Notes under the pieces: generated by a model
Databases searched by the model: none
Seen by the model: only the letters and a program-made list of their open reading frames with translations
What the model was told of the DNA's origin: nothing
Position numbers and translations under genes: made by a program
Shown here: positions 18,446 to 28,200 of the stretch, piece after piece
How the letters are laid out: each line of letters starts with the position of its first letter
How positions within the stretch are numbered: position 1 is the first letter of the stretch
NCBI GenBank assembly: GCA_018242525.1
Contig: JAFEBS010000076.1
Coordinates: forward strand, 24,746 to 88,745
Direction of reading: 5' to 3'
DNA: 64,000 nucleotides
Source of the DNA: Planctomycetota bacterium
GTDB taxonomy: Bacteria; Planctomycetota; Planctomycetia; Planctomycetales; Planctomycetaceae

Positions 18446-20131
18446 TCAGCGGATCCCGATGATTTTACCGTCGGGCGTAACGTCAATCCGGTTGGCCGCC
18501 GGCTCTGCGGGAAGTCCTGGCATTGTGGTCATCTCGCCAGCCAGCGCGTACAGGTATCCCGCTCCTGCCGCGAGACGGACGTCGCGGATCGGCAAACGAA
18601 ACCCCGTGGGACGCCCCAGCCGTTGCGGATCGTGCGACAACGAATACTGCGTTTTGGCGATGCAGACGGGAAGATTGCCAAAGCCCAGTTCGGAAAACCG
18701 CTGTAATTGCTTTCGCGCCTGCGGCTCATACTCGACCCCGGCAGCGCCATAAATCTGAGTGGCGATCATCGCAATCTTGTCCTCGGGCGTCGCGTCCAGG
18801 GGATAGAGGAAGCGGAAGGACGACGGCTGTTCGCAGGCACGCATGACGGCCCGGGCCAGGTCGGTCGCGCCGGAGCTTCCTTCGGCAAACACGCTCGTCA
18901 CCTCCGCACCCGCGGCCCCGTTGTCGCGCGCCACCTGTCGGACAAACTCCACTTCCTGATCGGTGTCCTCGGGAAAGCGATTGATGGCCACGACGACCGG
19001 GACACCGAAACGACAGATGATCTCAAGATGCGCCTGCAGGTTGGCGGCGCCCGCCTGCAGCGCCGGCAGGTTCGGACTCAACAACTCCGGCGGTAATGGA
19101 TGACCGGGCCGAACTGGAATATAGCCACTCTGCATCTTCAGAGCCCGGATCGTGCAGACGAGGATTTCGGCCGCCGGGATCAGTCCGCTCGTGCGGCATT
19201 TGATATTGAAGAACTTTTCCGCCCCGCAATCGGCCCCGAATCCACTCTCGGTGACCACGTAGTCTGCCAGGCGAACGGCCGCCAGATCGGCCAGAACCGA
19301 ACAGTTGCCGACCGAGATGTTGGCGAACGGGCCGGCATGCACGAGTGCGGGGGTGTTGTCGCAGGTCTGCACCAGATTGGGCCGAACGGCATCCCTCAGC
19401 AACGCGGCCATCGCCCCGGCACAGTGCAGGTCTTCCGCATACACGAGGCCGCCTTCCAGGGATTGTCCGATGACGATCCGTCCAAGTCGCGTTCGCAGGT
19501 CGGCGGGACCGGTCGCCAACGCCAGAATCCCCATGACTTCGGACGCGGCAGTCAGGTCAAATCCAGTCTCGCGAAGCGGCGCCTGCGGGACGTTTCCCAA
19601 TCCGGTGACAATCTGATTCAGCCCCTTATCGCACATGTCCACGGCCCGTCGCCAGGTGATGCTGGACGGATCGAGTCGTGGGGATTGACCTCGCTTCAGA
19701 TGGTTGTCGATGACGGCCGCCAGGAGATTTGTTGCGGTGGTCACGGCATGCAGATCTCCCGTGAAATGAAGATTGATGTCCTCTCGCGGCAATAACTCCG
19801 CCCGTCCCCCTCCTGCGCCGCCCCCTTTAATCCCGAAGACCGGAGCCAGCGATGGCTCGCGCAGCGTTACCAGCGACCGCGGACCGAGTTTCGACAGCGC
19901 CATGGCCAGGCCGATGGCCACGACAGTCTTCCCCTCTCCGAAGGGGGTCGGATTGATGGCCGACACCCCGACATATTTCCCCTGCGGACGTTGTAACAGT
20001 CGCTGTTCAAGTCCCAGGGCCAGTTTCCCCTTGTACCAGCCCATCGGTTCCACATCATCCGCCGCGAGCCCCAACTGCGTGGTGAGTTCTCCGATTCGGA
20101 CCGGATCTGACAAAGTCTGCAGGTTACTCAT
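18446..20131 (-). CDS. fhs: Formate-tetrahydrofolate ligase
   Basis: About 561 residues, the standard length of this enzyme, which joins formate to tetrahydrofolate with ATP to give 10-formyl-THF. The P-loop TPFGEGKT (62-69) and downstream GIKGGGAGGGRAE and INLHFTGD blocks are the family signatures, as are TDTDQEVEF-like and GFGNLPVCIAKTQYS segments. The start ATG at 20131 fits the family N terminus but its ribosome site is weak. It lies 288 bp upstream of the fused amidohydrolase-aminotransferase on the same strand. It could serve general one-carbon metabolism or recycle formate from the neighbouring pathway. Confidence 0.95.
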   Translation of the reverse strand: MSNLQTLSDPVRIGELTTQLGLAADDVEPMGWYKGKLALGLEQRLLQRPQGKYVGVSAINPTPFGEGKTVVAIGLAMALSKLGPRSLVTLREPSLAPVFGIKGGGAGGGRAELLPREDINLHFTGDLHAVTTATNLLAAVIDNHLKRGQSPRLDPSSITWRRAVDMCDKGLNQIVTGLGNVPQAPLRETGFDLTAASEVMGILALATGPADLRTRLGRIVIGQSLEGGLVYAEDLHCAGAMAALLRDAVRPNLVQTCDNTPALVHAGPFANISVGNCSVLADLAAVRLADYVVTESGFGADCGAEKFFNIKCRTSGLIPAAEILVCTIRALKMQSGYIPVRPGHPLPPELLSPNLPALQAGAANLQAHLEIICRFGVPVVVAINRFPEDTDQEVEFVRQVARDNGAAGAEVTSVFAEGSSGATDLARAVMRACEQPSSFRFLYPLDATPEDKIAMIATQIYGAAGVEYEPQARKQLQRFSELGFGNLPVCIAKTQYSLSHDPQRLGRPTGFRLPIRDVRLAAGAGYLYALAGEMTTMPGLPAEPAANRIDVTPDGKIIGIR

Positions 20132-20259
20132 GGAATTGGCGAAGACATCGGAAGTAGGTGTGACTGTACGAATCCATGAATGGTGGGGACGCAGTGCCAT
20201 TGCAGGAATGACCCCGCGTTTCCCTGTTGCATTCGGGATCAACACGACGCGAGAGCCTG

Positions 20260-20991
20260 TTATTTGGACTCGGAGTTGATCTTGGCAGCTTCGTCGGCTT
20301 CGATATTGCGGACGAAGATGTTGCGCCAGCGAATTTCACCGCCATGGGTCTGCAACATGATCGGGCCTTTGGAAGGCAGTGGCTGGCTGCGGTCCCAGAA
20401 GTTTTCCATCACGGCGTTGTCGACGACCAGTTTTTCATTCAGCCAGACCCAGGTACGACTGCCGATTTGCCGAATCCGAAATGCGTTCCATTCGCCAAAT
20501 GGTTTGTCCGCCACGACCAGCGGATCGCGGCCGGGGGTTCTGGGGGTGTTGTTGAACAGGCCACCGGATCCCTTGTTGGGATTTCGATCCGGATTGCTGG
20601 GCAGACTTGGTTGATTGATGTCCCAGATCTGGACCTGGGGAGAGCCTCGCAGATAGATTCCGCTGTCGGCCTTCGGGACCGTCTTGTACTCGATCAAAAG
20701 TTCGATGTCGCCGAATTCTTCCGTCGTCGTGGCATAGGGCCCGGTACCATTGTTGACCAGGACCCCGCTTTCCACCTTCCAATGATCCGCAAACTCGTCA
20801 CGCTGCTTCTTCAGGTTTGCCGCGAGCGCATCTCCCTCCAGCTTGCCGACGGCATGCGGGTTCAGACCATACCAGCCGGTCAGATCGACTCCATTGAAGA
20901 GCGTGCGAAAACCGGAAGGAGGGTCCGCCGCCAAAACCGTCGCGGCCGGAATTACCAGGAACAGGAACAGCCCCAATCGAATCGTTTGCAT
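20260..20991 (-). CDS. Secreted DUF1080 (3-keto-disaccharide hydrolase-like) protein
   Basis: About 243 residues with a signal peptide (ATG at 20991 with AAGGA upstream, cleavage near TVLAADPP). The conserved FRTLFNGVDLTGWYG opening, IYLRGSPQVQIWD, WNAFRIRQIG and the final IRWRNIFVRNI are diagnostic of DUF1080, a concanavalin-like jellyroll abundant in Planctomycetes that includes 3-keto-glycoside hydrolases. It is 62 bp downstream of a DUF1501 gene on the same strand and probably co-transcribed. Confidence 0.92.
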   Translation of the reverse strand: MQTIRLGLFLFLVIPAATVLAADPPSGFRTLFNGVDLTGWYGLNPHAVGKLEGDALAANLKKQRDEFADHWKVESGVLVNNGTGPYATTTEEFGDIELLIEYKTVPKADSGIYLRGSPQVQIWDINQPSLPSNPDRNPNKGSGGLFNNTPRTPGRDPLVVADKPFGEWNAFRIRQIGSRTWVWLNEKLVVDNAVMENFWDRSQPLPSKGPIMLQTHGGEIRWRNIFVRNIEADEAAKINSESK

Positions 20992-21053
20992 CAATGGTCC
21001 TTCAGGAAAGAAATCGCCAGGGACACGTTTGAACACCCGCGCCAACAAGCGCA

Positions 21054-22388
21054 CTACAGAAGCTCTGGAATCGGGTGGCCCCCGTCCAGGAGCGGAACAG
21101 GCCGACCCAGGGAATCGTGGAAGACCTGATCGCAGGCGATTCCAAGTTGCCTGTAGATTGTCGCCAGCACTTCATTGAAGTGGATCGGTCGGTCTTGTGG
21201 GTTTTCTCCGTTGGCGGTGCTGCTGCCGAGACACAGTCCGTCTTTCAGTCCGCCACCAGCGAGCATCACCGAAAAGACATTGGACCAATGGTCCCGTCCG
21301 GCGGTGGCATTGATCTTGGGGGTCCGACCGAATTCGCCGAACAGGGCCACCAGTGTCGTCTGCAACAGGCCGCGATCGGCCAGGTCGTCGAGTAACGCGG
21401 AAACCGCCTGATCGAGTTCCGGCAGTCGAGTTTCCTTCAGGGATTTGAAGTTGTTCGTGTGAGTATCCCATTCCTGGTTGTTGGAGAAATTGACCAGCGT
21501 GAAGCGGATCCCCGCCTCAGCCAATCGTCGCGCCAGGACCAGGCGCTGTGCGAAGCTGCTGTTACCGTAGCGCTGCCGGACGTCGAGCGATTCCTGGGAC
21601 ATGTCGAAGGCGCGTCGTGTCGAATCGTGCGCCAGCAATTCCAGGGCCTGCCGATTAAACTCATCCAATCCCGACATCGCCCCATTCGCATCCAGGTCGC
21701 GGGGCAACTCGTCCAGTTCACGCAGCAGGCCGAGCCGGTCTTCGAGTCGGCTGAGATCGATTCCCTGTGCCAGGCTCAAGTTCGGCGGGAGTGGAAACGG
21801 AGCGGTGGCGCTGGCAGGTGGCAGCCCCGCTTCAAACGGATCGTGCGCCATTCCCAGGTACGTGGCTGAGGCATAGCGGACACGATCGCCCAATTGCCCC
21901 CGGTCCGGGACGCAGACATAACTCGGCAGTCCAGGCTGGCTGGATCCCAACGCCCGCGAGACTATGGCCCCCATGGCTGGCTTGATGTTGCGATTCTTCG
22001 TGGTCGTGTTCGCGCCTGGATAATCATAGCCAGTCAAAGTCCAGTGGATCGCAGCTTCGTGACTGGGTGTGCCATGGTAGACACTGCGCAACACGCTGTA
22101 TCGATCCGCACGCCGGGCGAGCAGCGGCAGGTGTTCGCAAATCGAGAACCCGGGGACCTGGGTGGAAATCGGCTGGAATTCACCCCGATATTCTGCCGGA
22201 GCACTCGGTTTGAGATCCCAGGAATCCAGGTGAGACAACCCGCCTTGCAGGAAAATAATGATCACTTGCCGGGCCGGGGTCTCCACCTGCGGCGTCGCCA
22301 AAGCCCGCCGTCCGGCGTGAATGGACAACGCCCCCGCGGACAGCATTCCCTGCCGTAACAGCATCCGGCGATCAAGTCGAATTGACAT
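21054..22388 (-). CDS. DUF1501 family exported protein (paralog 1)
   Basis: About 444 residues with a Tat-like leader (LDRRMLLRQG near the N terminus). It carries the DUF1501 landmarks VIIIFLQGGLSHLDSWD, WDTHTNNFKSL and GEFGRTPKINATAGRDHW, which relate the family to the alkaline phosphatase/sulfatase fold. Start ATG at 22388; a TTG six codons earlier is possible. Function of DUF1501 proteins is unproven; they are exported and abundant in Planctomycetes. A DUF1080 gene follows, so the pair may process a polysaccharide or sulfated substrate. Confidence 0.9.
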   Translation of the reverse strand: MSIRLDRRMLLRQGMLSAGALSIHAGRRALATPQVETPARQVIIIFLQGGLSHLDSWDLKPSAPAEYRGEFQPISTQVPGFSICEHLPLLARRADRYSVLRSVYHGTPSHEAAIHWTLTGYDYPGANTTTKNRNIKPAMGAIVSRALGSSQPGLPSYVCVPDRGQLGDRVRYASATYLGMAHDPFEAGLPPASATAPFPLPPNLSLAQGIDLSRLEDRLGLLRELDELPRDLDANGAMSGLDEFNRQALELLAHDSTRRAFDMSQESLDVRQRYGNSSFAQRLVLARRLAEAGIRFTLVNFSNNQEWDTHTNNFKSLKETRLPELDQAVSALLDDLADRGLLQTTLVALFGEFGRTPKINATAGRDHWSNVFSVMLAGGGLKDGLCLGSSTANGENPQDRPIHFNEVLATIYRQLGIACDQVFHDSLGRPVPLLDGGHPIPELL

Positions 22389-22945
22389 CCTGAAGGTCCG
22401 TGACAAGTGATCAACCGATGGAGTCCTCGAACTGGACTCGGCCCGCCGTCTTCAAGAATTGCATCAACGGCACTTTATCTATTTCCGCCGAAGCCGACAA
22501 TCCCGCCAGAGTTTGTGACCCGCAAGGCGCTAGGGGTGTCTTCTCAGTCTCGGTTCGTGAGCCGCAAGGCGCTAGCCGCGGGTACGTGAGCCACGAGTGT
22601 CTGGAACCGTTCTATTGCGGCCTGCACAGAGATCCTCTCACCGAGACATGGAGCCATACAGAGAACCCAGCAGAGATGACAACCATGAGCCATCATTCCT
22701 TACCCCACGATTCCCTTTCTTGCCTCTGCTTCCTCTGCGGCCTCCTGTGAAAACTTCTTTCCCCTTCTATGCACGCGACAGAAGTGCTCCCGGCCTGTCC
22801 CAGGATGGCATCGCATGCTGCCATACTGATTGAAGGACGCGGTGAGTCTCTGCCACTCAACAGCCGAACTGGTTTTCTTGGCGCGACTTCAAAACTCGCG
22901 CGTCGGGCTGGTCCCAGGTTCATGCAACGCGATCTCGAATCAGAG
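22389..22945. other. 557-bp intergenic region with repeats, no gene
   Basis: No convincing coding frame was seen on either strand. The left part holds two units of the GTGAGCCGCAAGGCGCTA repeat (listed separately). A central part (about 22620-22755) resembles the CACAGAG/CTCTGCTTCCTCTGCGG boilerplate repeat seen in many bacterial genomes. The right part precedes the stop of the nucleoside hydrolase gene. The start region of the DUF1501 gene at 22388 must draw its promoter from here. Confidence 0.6.
22515..22583 (+). repeat. GTGAGCCGCAAGGCGCTAG repeat, copies 2 and 3 in tandem
   Basis: Two head-to-tail units, 22515-22540 (shortened, GTGACCCGCAAGGCGCTAGG) and 22557-22583 (GTGAGCCGCAAGGCGCTAGC followed by CGCGGGT). 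They match the unit at 15544-15577. The bases CCGC and GCGG at the ends could pair into a short hairpin. Confidence 0.75.
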
Positions 22946-23965
22946 TCACTTCGGCGGTTGGCTGCTCAGTTGGACCAGGGCTTCCACGACGCGCACCCGC
23001 TGGGCTTCCGTCAGCTTCAAGTATCGATGCTTGCCGTCGGCTGCCGGTTCAAACGTAGTAAAGCCATCCTTTTCCACCACCACGCGGCCTGGTGGGGACA
23101 GATCGAAGTACCCGCGATCGGGATGGACGGCATAGAGCACGCTGGTCAGGTCCCAGGTCGGACGATTGTGCGGGGGAGCTTCGTACCGTCGGTACGCTTC
23201 CGCCACCGGATGGTCGGCCACGTAGCCGTAGTCCTTCACAATGCTTTCACTCGGATATGGCACGGCGATTCCGATTTCAAAACCACTCCAGACGACCGGA
23301 GTCGGCCATTCGTCCGCCAGCTTGCGACAGTTCGCAATGTCCTGGACCACGTTGTACTCGCAGAAATGATTGTTTCCACCAATCGCCGTGAATGCCCCCG
23401 CCATGATCGACAGGACCTTGACCTTTTTGCGGATCAAGTCCAAGCCGCTGAGCGGTGAAGCATTATCGCCGTTGGAATCGATCAACCGGGCGAGATTCGT
23501 GGAAAATCCCACCTGGGCGATCACCACGGATCCATCAGGTTCGGCCGCCAAGGTCTTGCGGAGCAGGCTGACGGCTTCTGGAGCATCCTTGTTGCTGAGC
23601 AAGTTGTGAGGATATCGGAAGGCGTCCCCCTTCTTTTCAGCGGCCATCGGCAGAAACTTGCCGGGTTCCGGAGTCTTGCCGGGTCGGACGACGCCGATCG
23701 GTGTGTCAGGGCGACCGTAAAACGTATTGATCGCGTCTACAAACGGACCCGCCAGTTCACTGTCCTTCGTCACCGTAATGGCCAGTAACTTGCAGGCCCC
23801 GCGTGATTGCAGCGAATGAATCATTGCCTGGGCCAGGACGTCGTCGACGTCGTTGCCGATATCGGTATCAAAAATCAACCGGACCGGTTCAGTCGCGGTA
23901 ACAGTCGACGGTAACAGCGTGACGACCGCCACGAAGAATAGAAGACCGAGGCAAGCGCGAATCAT
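22946..23965 (-). CDS. Exported inosine-uridine-type nucleoside hydrolase
   Basis: About 339 residues. A signal peptide (ATG at 23965 with GAAGGA upstream, cleavage near TVTATEP) precedes the calcium-binding DTDIGNDVDD at 33-42, the defining motif of IU-nucleoside hydrolases, which cleave the N-glycosidic bond of nucleosides to ribose and base. An active-site-type HNR occurs further on. Being exported, it would salvage extracellular nucleosides or act on another N-glycoside. Divergent from the SGNH hydrolase gene. Confidence 0.9.
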   Translation of the reverse strand: MIRACLGLLFFVAVVTLLPSTVTATEPVRLIFDTDIGNDVDDVLAQAMIHSLQSRGACKLLAITVTKDSELAGPFVDAINTFYGRPDTPIGVVRPGKTPEPGKFLPMAAEKKGDAFRYPHNLLSNKDAPEAVSLLRKTLAAEPDGSVVIAQVGFSTNLARLIDSNGDNASPLSGLDLIRKKVKVLSIMAGAFTAIGGNNHFCEYNVVQDIANCRKLADEWPTPVVWSGFEIGIAVPYPSESIVKDYGYVADHPVAEAYRRYEAPPHNRPTWDLTSVLYAVHPDRGYFDLSPPGRVVVEKDGFTTFEPAADGKHRYLKLTEAQRVRVVEALVQLSSQPPK

Positions 23966-24153
23966 GGTGCGTCCTTCAAGGGAGTGGGTTTCGGTCAAAA
24001 GCTTACCCGGTCGGCTCTGAAAACGTAACTCTTGCGATCGGGACTGGTTCGACGTGCGACCGCCGACTGCGAGTTGACGTCTGACGTGGTGCGAACTACG
24101 TTGACGCGTCGCGACCAGCATCACCTTTGAACCCGCACCAAGGAATACTGTCG

Positions 24154-25128
24154 ATGAATACTCGCCCCCGCCCACGTTGCTACACAGTCGGCTTGACACT
24201 GACACTCAGCATTCTTTCCTGGTGTGGAGTTCTGCGGGCTGAAGAGCCGACCGTGCGGGAACTGGTGTCAAAGTCCCGGCGGGTGATGTTCCTGGGGGAC
24301 AGCATCACAGCCGCGGGACAATACATTGCGTATTTCGATGCCTGGCTGGTGACGGAATTGAAAGACAAGTCTCCGAAACTGATCGACTGCGGACTGCCGA
24401 GCGAAACGGTTTCGGGCCTGAGCGAAGACGGGCATGCCGGCGGCCAGTTCCCGCGACCGGACCTGGCCGAACGCCTGGACCGCGTCCTGAAGGCGGTTCA
24501 GCCCGATCTGGTCGTGGCCTGCTACGGCATCAACTGCGGAATCTATCTGCCGTTTGACAACGCGCGCCTCGCCAAATACCAGGAAGGAATGAAAAAAGTG
24601 AAAGCGGCCGTGGAGAAATCCGGGGCGAAGTTCATCGTGATGACTCCGCCGTTCTACGACGATCTGCGGTCGCCGAAGAAATTCTCGTACAACGAGGTCC
24701 TGGATCAGTACAGCGACTGGCTGATCAGCCAGCGCAAGGACGGGTGGACGGTCATCGATCTGCACGGTCCGATGACCAGGGCGATTCAGGACAAGCGAAA
24801 GACCGATCCGCAATACACAATGCAGCCGGACGGCGTTCACCCGAACGATGCCGGTCACTGGTTTGTGGCTCAGAACCTGATCCGGGCGATGGGGGACGAG
24901 AAATCGGCGTCGGCGGAATCCGCTCAGGCGATGCTGGCAGGCCGACACGCCCCCGAAGGCTTGCTGCCGCTGGTTCAGCAACGGATGAGCCTGCTGCGGG
25001 ACTCTTACGTGTCAGCGGCGGGGCACCTTCGACCGGGAGTCGCCAAGGGACTGCCCGTCGCAGAGGCCGAAGCAAAGGCAGCGATGCTCTCCGAGAAAAT
25101 CGCCGAGATGGTTGGAGCCGCCAAATGA
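24154..25128 (+). CDS. Secreted SGNH/GDSL hydrolase
   Basis: About 324 residues with a signal peptide. Block I FLGDSITAAGQY gives nucleophile Ser50, Asn127 sits in CYGINCG, and Asp226-x2-His229 in PDGVHPNDAGH completes the triad, so the enzyme should be an active esterase or acetyl-hydrolase acting on sugars. ATG at 24154 has AAGGA ten bases before it. It reads away from the nucleoside hydrolase gene across a 188-bp divergent control region and toward the heme dehydrogenase gene. Confidence 0.9.
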   Translation: MNTRPRPRCYTVGLTLTLSILSWCGVLRAEEPTVRELVSKSRRVMFLGDSITAAGQYIAYFDAWLVTELKDKSPKLIDCGLPSETVSGLSEDGHAGGQFPRPDLAERLDRVLKAVQPDLVVACYGINCGIYLPFDNARLAKYQEGMKKVKAAVEKSGAKFIVMTPPFYDDLRSPKKFSYNEVLDQYSDWLISQRKDGWTVIDLHGPMTRAIQDKRKTDPQYTMQPDGVHPNDAGHWFVAQNLIRAMGDEKSASAESAQAMLAGRHAPEGLLPLVQQRMSLLRDSYVSAAGHLRPGVAKGLPVAEAEAKAAMLSEKIAEMVGAAK

Positions 25129-25157
25129 TTTCTAGTCATTGAAGGAACCCTTTCAAG

Positions 25158-25244
25158 GGGGCTGCCCCTCAAATGGGGTCAAACCCCGGCCACAGTCAAG
25201 TGATTTGAGTCGAAACCACATTGTGAGGGGTCTGACCCCATTCG
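25158..25244. repeat. Dispersed palindromic element, copy 2
   Basis: Arms with CAAATGGGGTCAAACCCC on the left and GGGGTCTGACCCCATTCGA on the right form an imperfect inverted repeat. The core matches the elements at 6821-6919 and 28448-28553. It lies between two plus-strand genes, 46 bases before the heme dehydrogenase start. Confidence 0.7.
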
Positions 25245-25290
25245 ATGGGCAAAGCCCAGTCCGTGACAAGCGTTTGTGGAGGAATGACTG

Positions 25291-28200
25291 ATGCCCTGGT
25301 TCTGGCGCGTGATGTGCGGATTGCTGATCGTCTCCGATGCATTCGCGGAGGAACTCGATTACCAAGTCGTGGACCCCGAATTAAAGGTGGTTCGGCTGGA
25401 TTCGTCTCCGGATGCGTCGTTTCTGTCCGTTCGCGCAGACAGCGAGGGGCGACTGTTTGTGGGAGGACGTAAGACTCTTTACGCCTATGACCTGGACGAG
25501 AACGGCGGCTACAAGCCGCGGCACCTGTTGTTTGAGTTTCCCGATCACTCCTGGGTCAACGACATCGAAATTCGCGGCAATGACCTGTACGTCGTCACCG
25601 TCAGTGCGGTCTATCGATTGCCAGAGGCACGCGTGAAGCGAGACGGATTGACGATCGAGAGATTGCTGTGGGGCGTGCCGAATGGGCATGTTCATCAATG
25701 TTTCCATGCGTGCGCCTGGGGCCCCGACGGAGATCTGTATGTCTCGATGGGGGATCCGCTGTGGTACTACGGCGACTTCAACCGCCCGGACCATTGGGGC
25801 CACTGGACCATGTTTTACCGGGGATCTCCGGTCGCCGAACGAAGCGGTGACACCACGATTCGCGTCGGCGACAAGGAGTGGGCTGCAATGCCTTACAATG
25901 GCGTGGGGGCGGTCTTCCGTATTCGTCCTGACGGGACCAACCTGCGCAGTTTCGCACGGGGGTTGCGAAACCCGTGTGGGCTTTGCTTCGACAAGAACTG
26001 GAACCTGTTCACGAATGATAACGACCACGAGGGGATTCCGGCGCTGTATGCACCTGGCCGGTTGATGCATGTCACGGAAGGTTCGTACTGGAACTGGCCG
26101 CGCGGGTGGATGCAGAGCAAGTCGCCGGATCGAGCTGACATCCTGCCGATGGTCAACGAGCAGATGGGCCGGGCGGTTCCAGTGCTGCAGACGTACTATG
26201 CCGACGGATACCTTCCCGCAAAGTACGAGAACTCGCTGATGGTCGCACGCTGGGGGCGCCGGCAGGTCACCTATTTCCCACTGGAGTCGCAGGGGAGCAC
26301 GTTTTCCGCGAAGGAGCATGTGTTGCTGGAAGGCCGCGATCAAGCGCGACCGGTCGGTGTCTGCGTTGGCCGTGGCGGTCGCGTGTTTGTGACCGTCTGC
26401 TATATGGCTCAGAACGAAGGATCACCCACGTATCGCAGCGACCTCGCTGTCATTACGCGCCACGACGATCCCGATCAGATGCCATTCGAGGGGAATGACG
26501 TTACGAACATCTCTGCCAGCGATCTCTGGAAGGAAATTGAATCTCCCCGTCGTACGGTACGCAATGCGGCACACCAGGAGATCCTGCGCCGGGGCGGATC
26601 GGTCTTGACGCAGGCCGCGTCACGAGCCGTCGAGCTGCAACAGAAATCCGAGTTCGCGAATCGCCCGGAAAGCCCCCACATCCTCGCCTTGGAATCGGTG
26701 GTCCTGTCCCTGCCGAATCGACCGTACCTTCCGGTCTGGCGGCAGAGAGACGGGAAGCCCATAAAAGCCTACGTTGACCCCAGGAACTCGCCAAAACCCG
26801 GGTGGCCCGCCTGGTTGACCGAGAAAACCTGGTCCGATCTGCCCGAAGTGCAACTGAATGCCCTGCTGGTCAGCCAACGCGATCCGAAGACATTTCCGAT
26901 TGATTGGCTGCTACCAGCCGCGCTGCGAAGTGAGGATCGGTACGTCAGTATCACTGCGGCCACCATCGTGGCAAATCAGCCGGGTATGGAGTTGCTCATC
27001 AGCCTCTGTCAGTCCTCAGATCACCGCGATCGGATGGCCGGAGTCATTGCCGCGGGCTATCGTCTGACGATCCCTCGCGTGGATGCCAAAGTTCCAGACG
27101 AGGCTCCGCTGTCTCCGCAGCAGAAGGACGAAGCCAACGTCATCCTGTTCGCCGACGAACAGGAACCGATCGATCTGAGAAAGTACGGGCGGGTTGGCAA
27201 CTACACGGTCGCAGAGCATTGGAACGCCGCCAAAACGCATTCGGCAGAACAGGAAAAACTGTTCGCGCTGTTATTGAAACGATTGGATGACGAAGACGAC
27301 AAAGTCCGATTGCAGGCGGGCCACTACCTTTCGCTGTTGAATGATGCCCGCAGCGAAACGAAGGTTGCCCGCGTGACGGCCACTGTACAAGACAAGCGAT
27401 TGAACCTGGGCAAGCTCGAACACCTGAAGCCGGTCATCTGGACATTGGGCCCCGTACCGGACGCCGATGGTTTCAAAACGGTACACCCCGTGGAGACGTC
27501 GCCGATTGACCTGAGTGAGAAGTTTCAGATCGACGGGAAATCGTTCGAGTGGAAACAGACCCGCACCACCAGCCCGGATCGTCCGTTGTACGACTTTCGC
27601 CAGTTATTCGGGCCATCACCAAATTCGTCGGTCTACTCGTACTTCCGCTTTGAAGTGCCGAGCGCCCAGCGAATGCAACTGCTGGTCGGCAGCGAAGACG
27701 GCGTCAAAGTCTGGCAGAACGGGAAGCTGGTTTTTGAGAACGACGTTGTCCGCCCCTTGATTCAGCTCGACGACGTTGTCACGCTTGCGCTGCAGCCAGG
27801 CAGCAATGATGTTCTCGTCCGAGTCCGCTTGCGGCAGGGTTTGGGCGGGGAGTATTTCCACTATCGTCATCTGGGCGATGTCAAACTGACGATCCCCGAC
27901 AAGCCCGACGGACTTTCACTGGCGGACCGCCTGAAATCCGCCGGGACGGGGACCGCGCCGGTCGATCCAAAGTTCCTCGACGTTGATTGGTTAACGGCGG
28001 TGAAAACCGGTGATGTCGGCCGAGGCAAGCGGCTGTTTGCGGCCGAATCGCTGGGGTGTGCGAAATGTCACGCCGCCACTCCAAGTCAGGCGGGCGGTGG
28101 CGGTCCCAGTCTGACCGATGCCGGGAAGCGGTTTACGGTGGCCTACATGATCGAATCGGTCTTGGCCCCGAACAAGGTGATTTCGCCCATCTTCAAGTCG

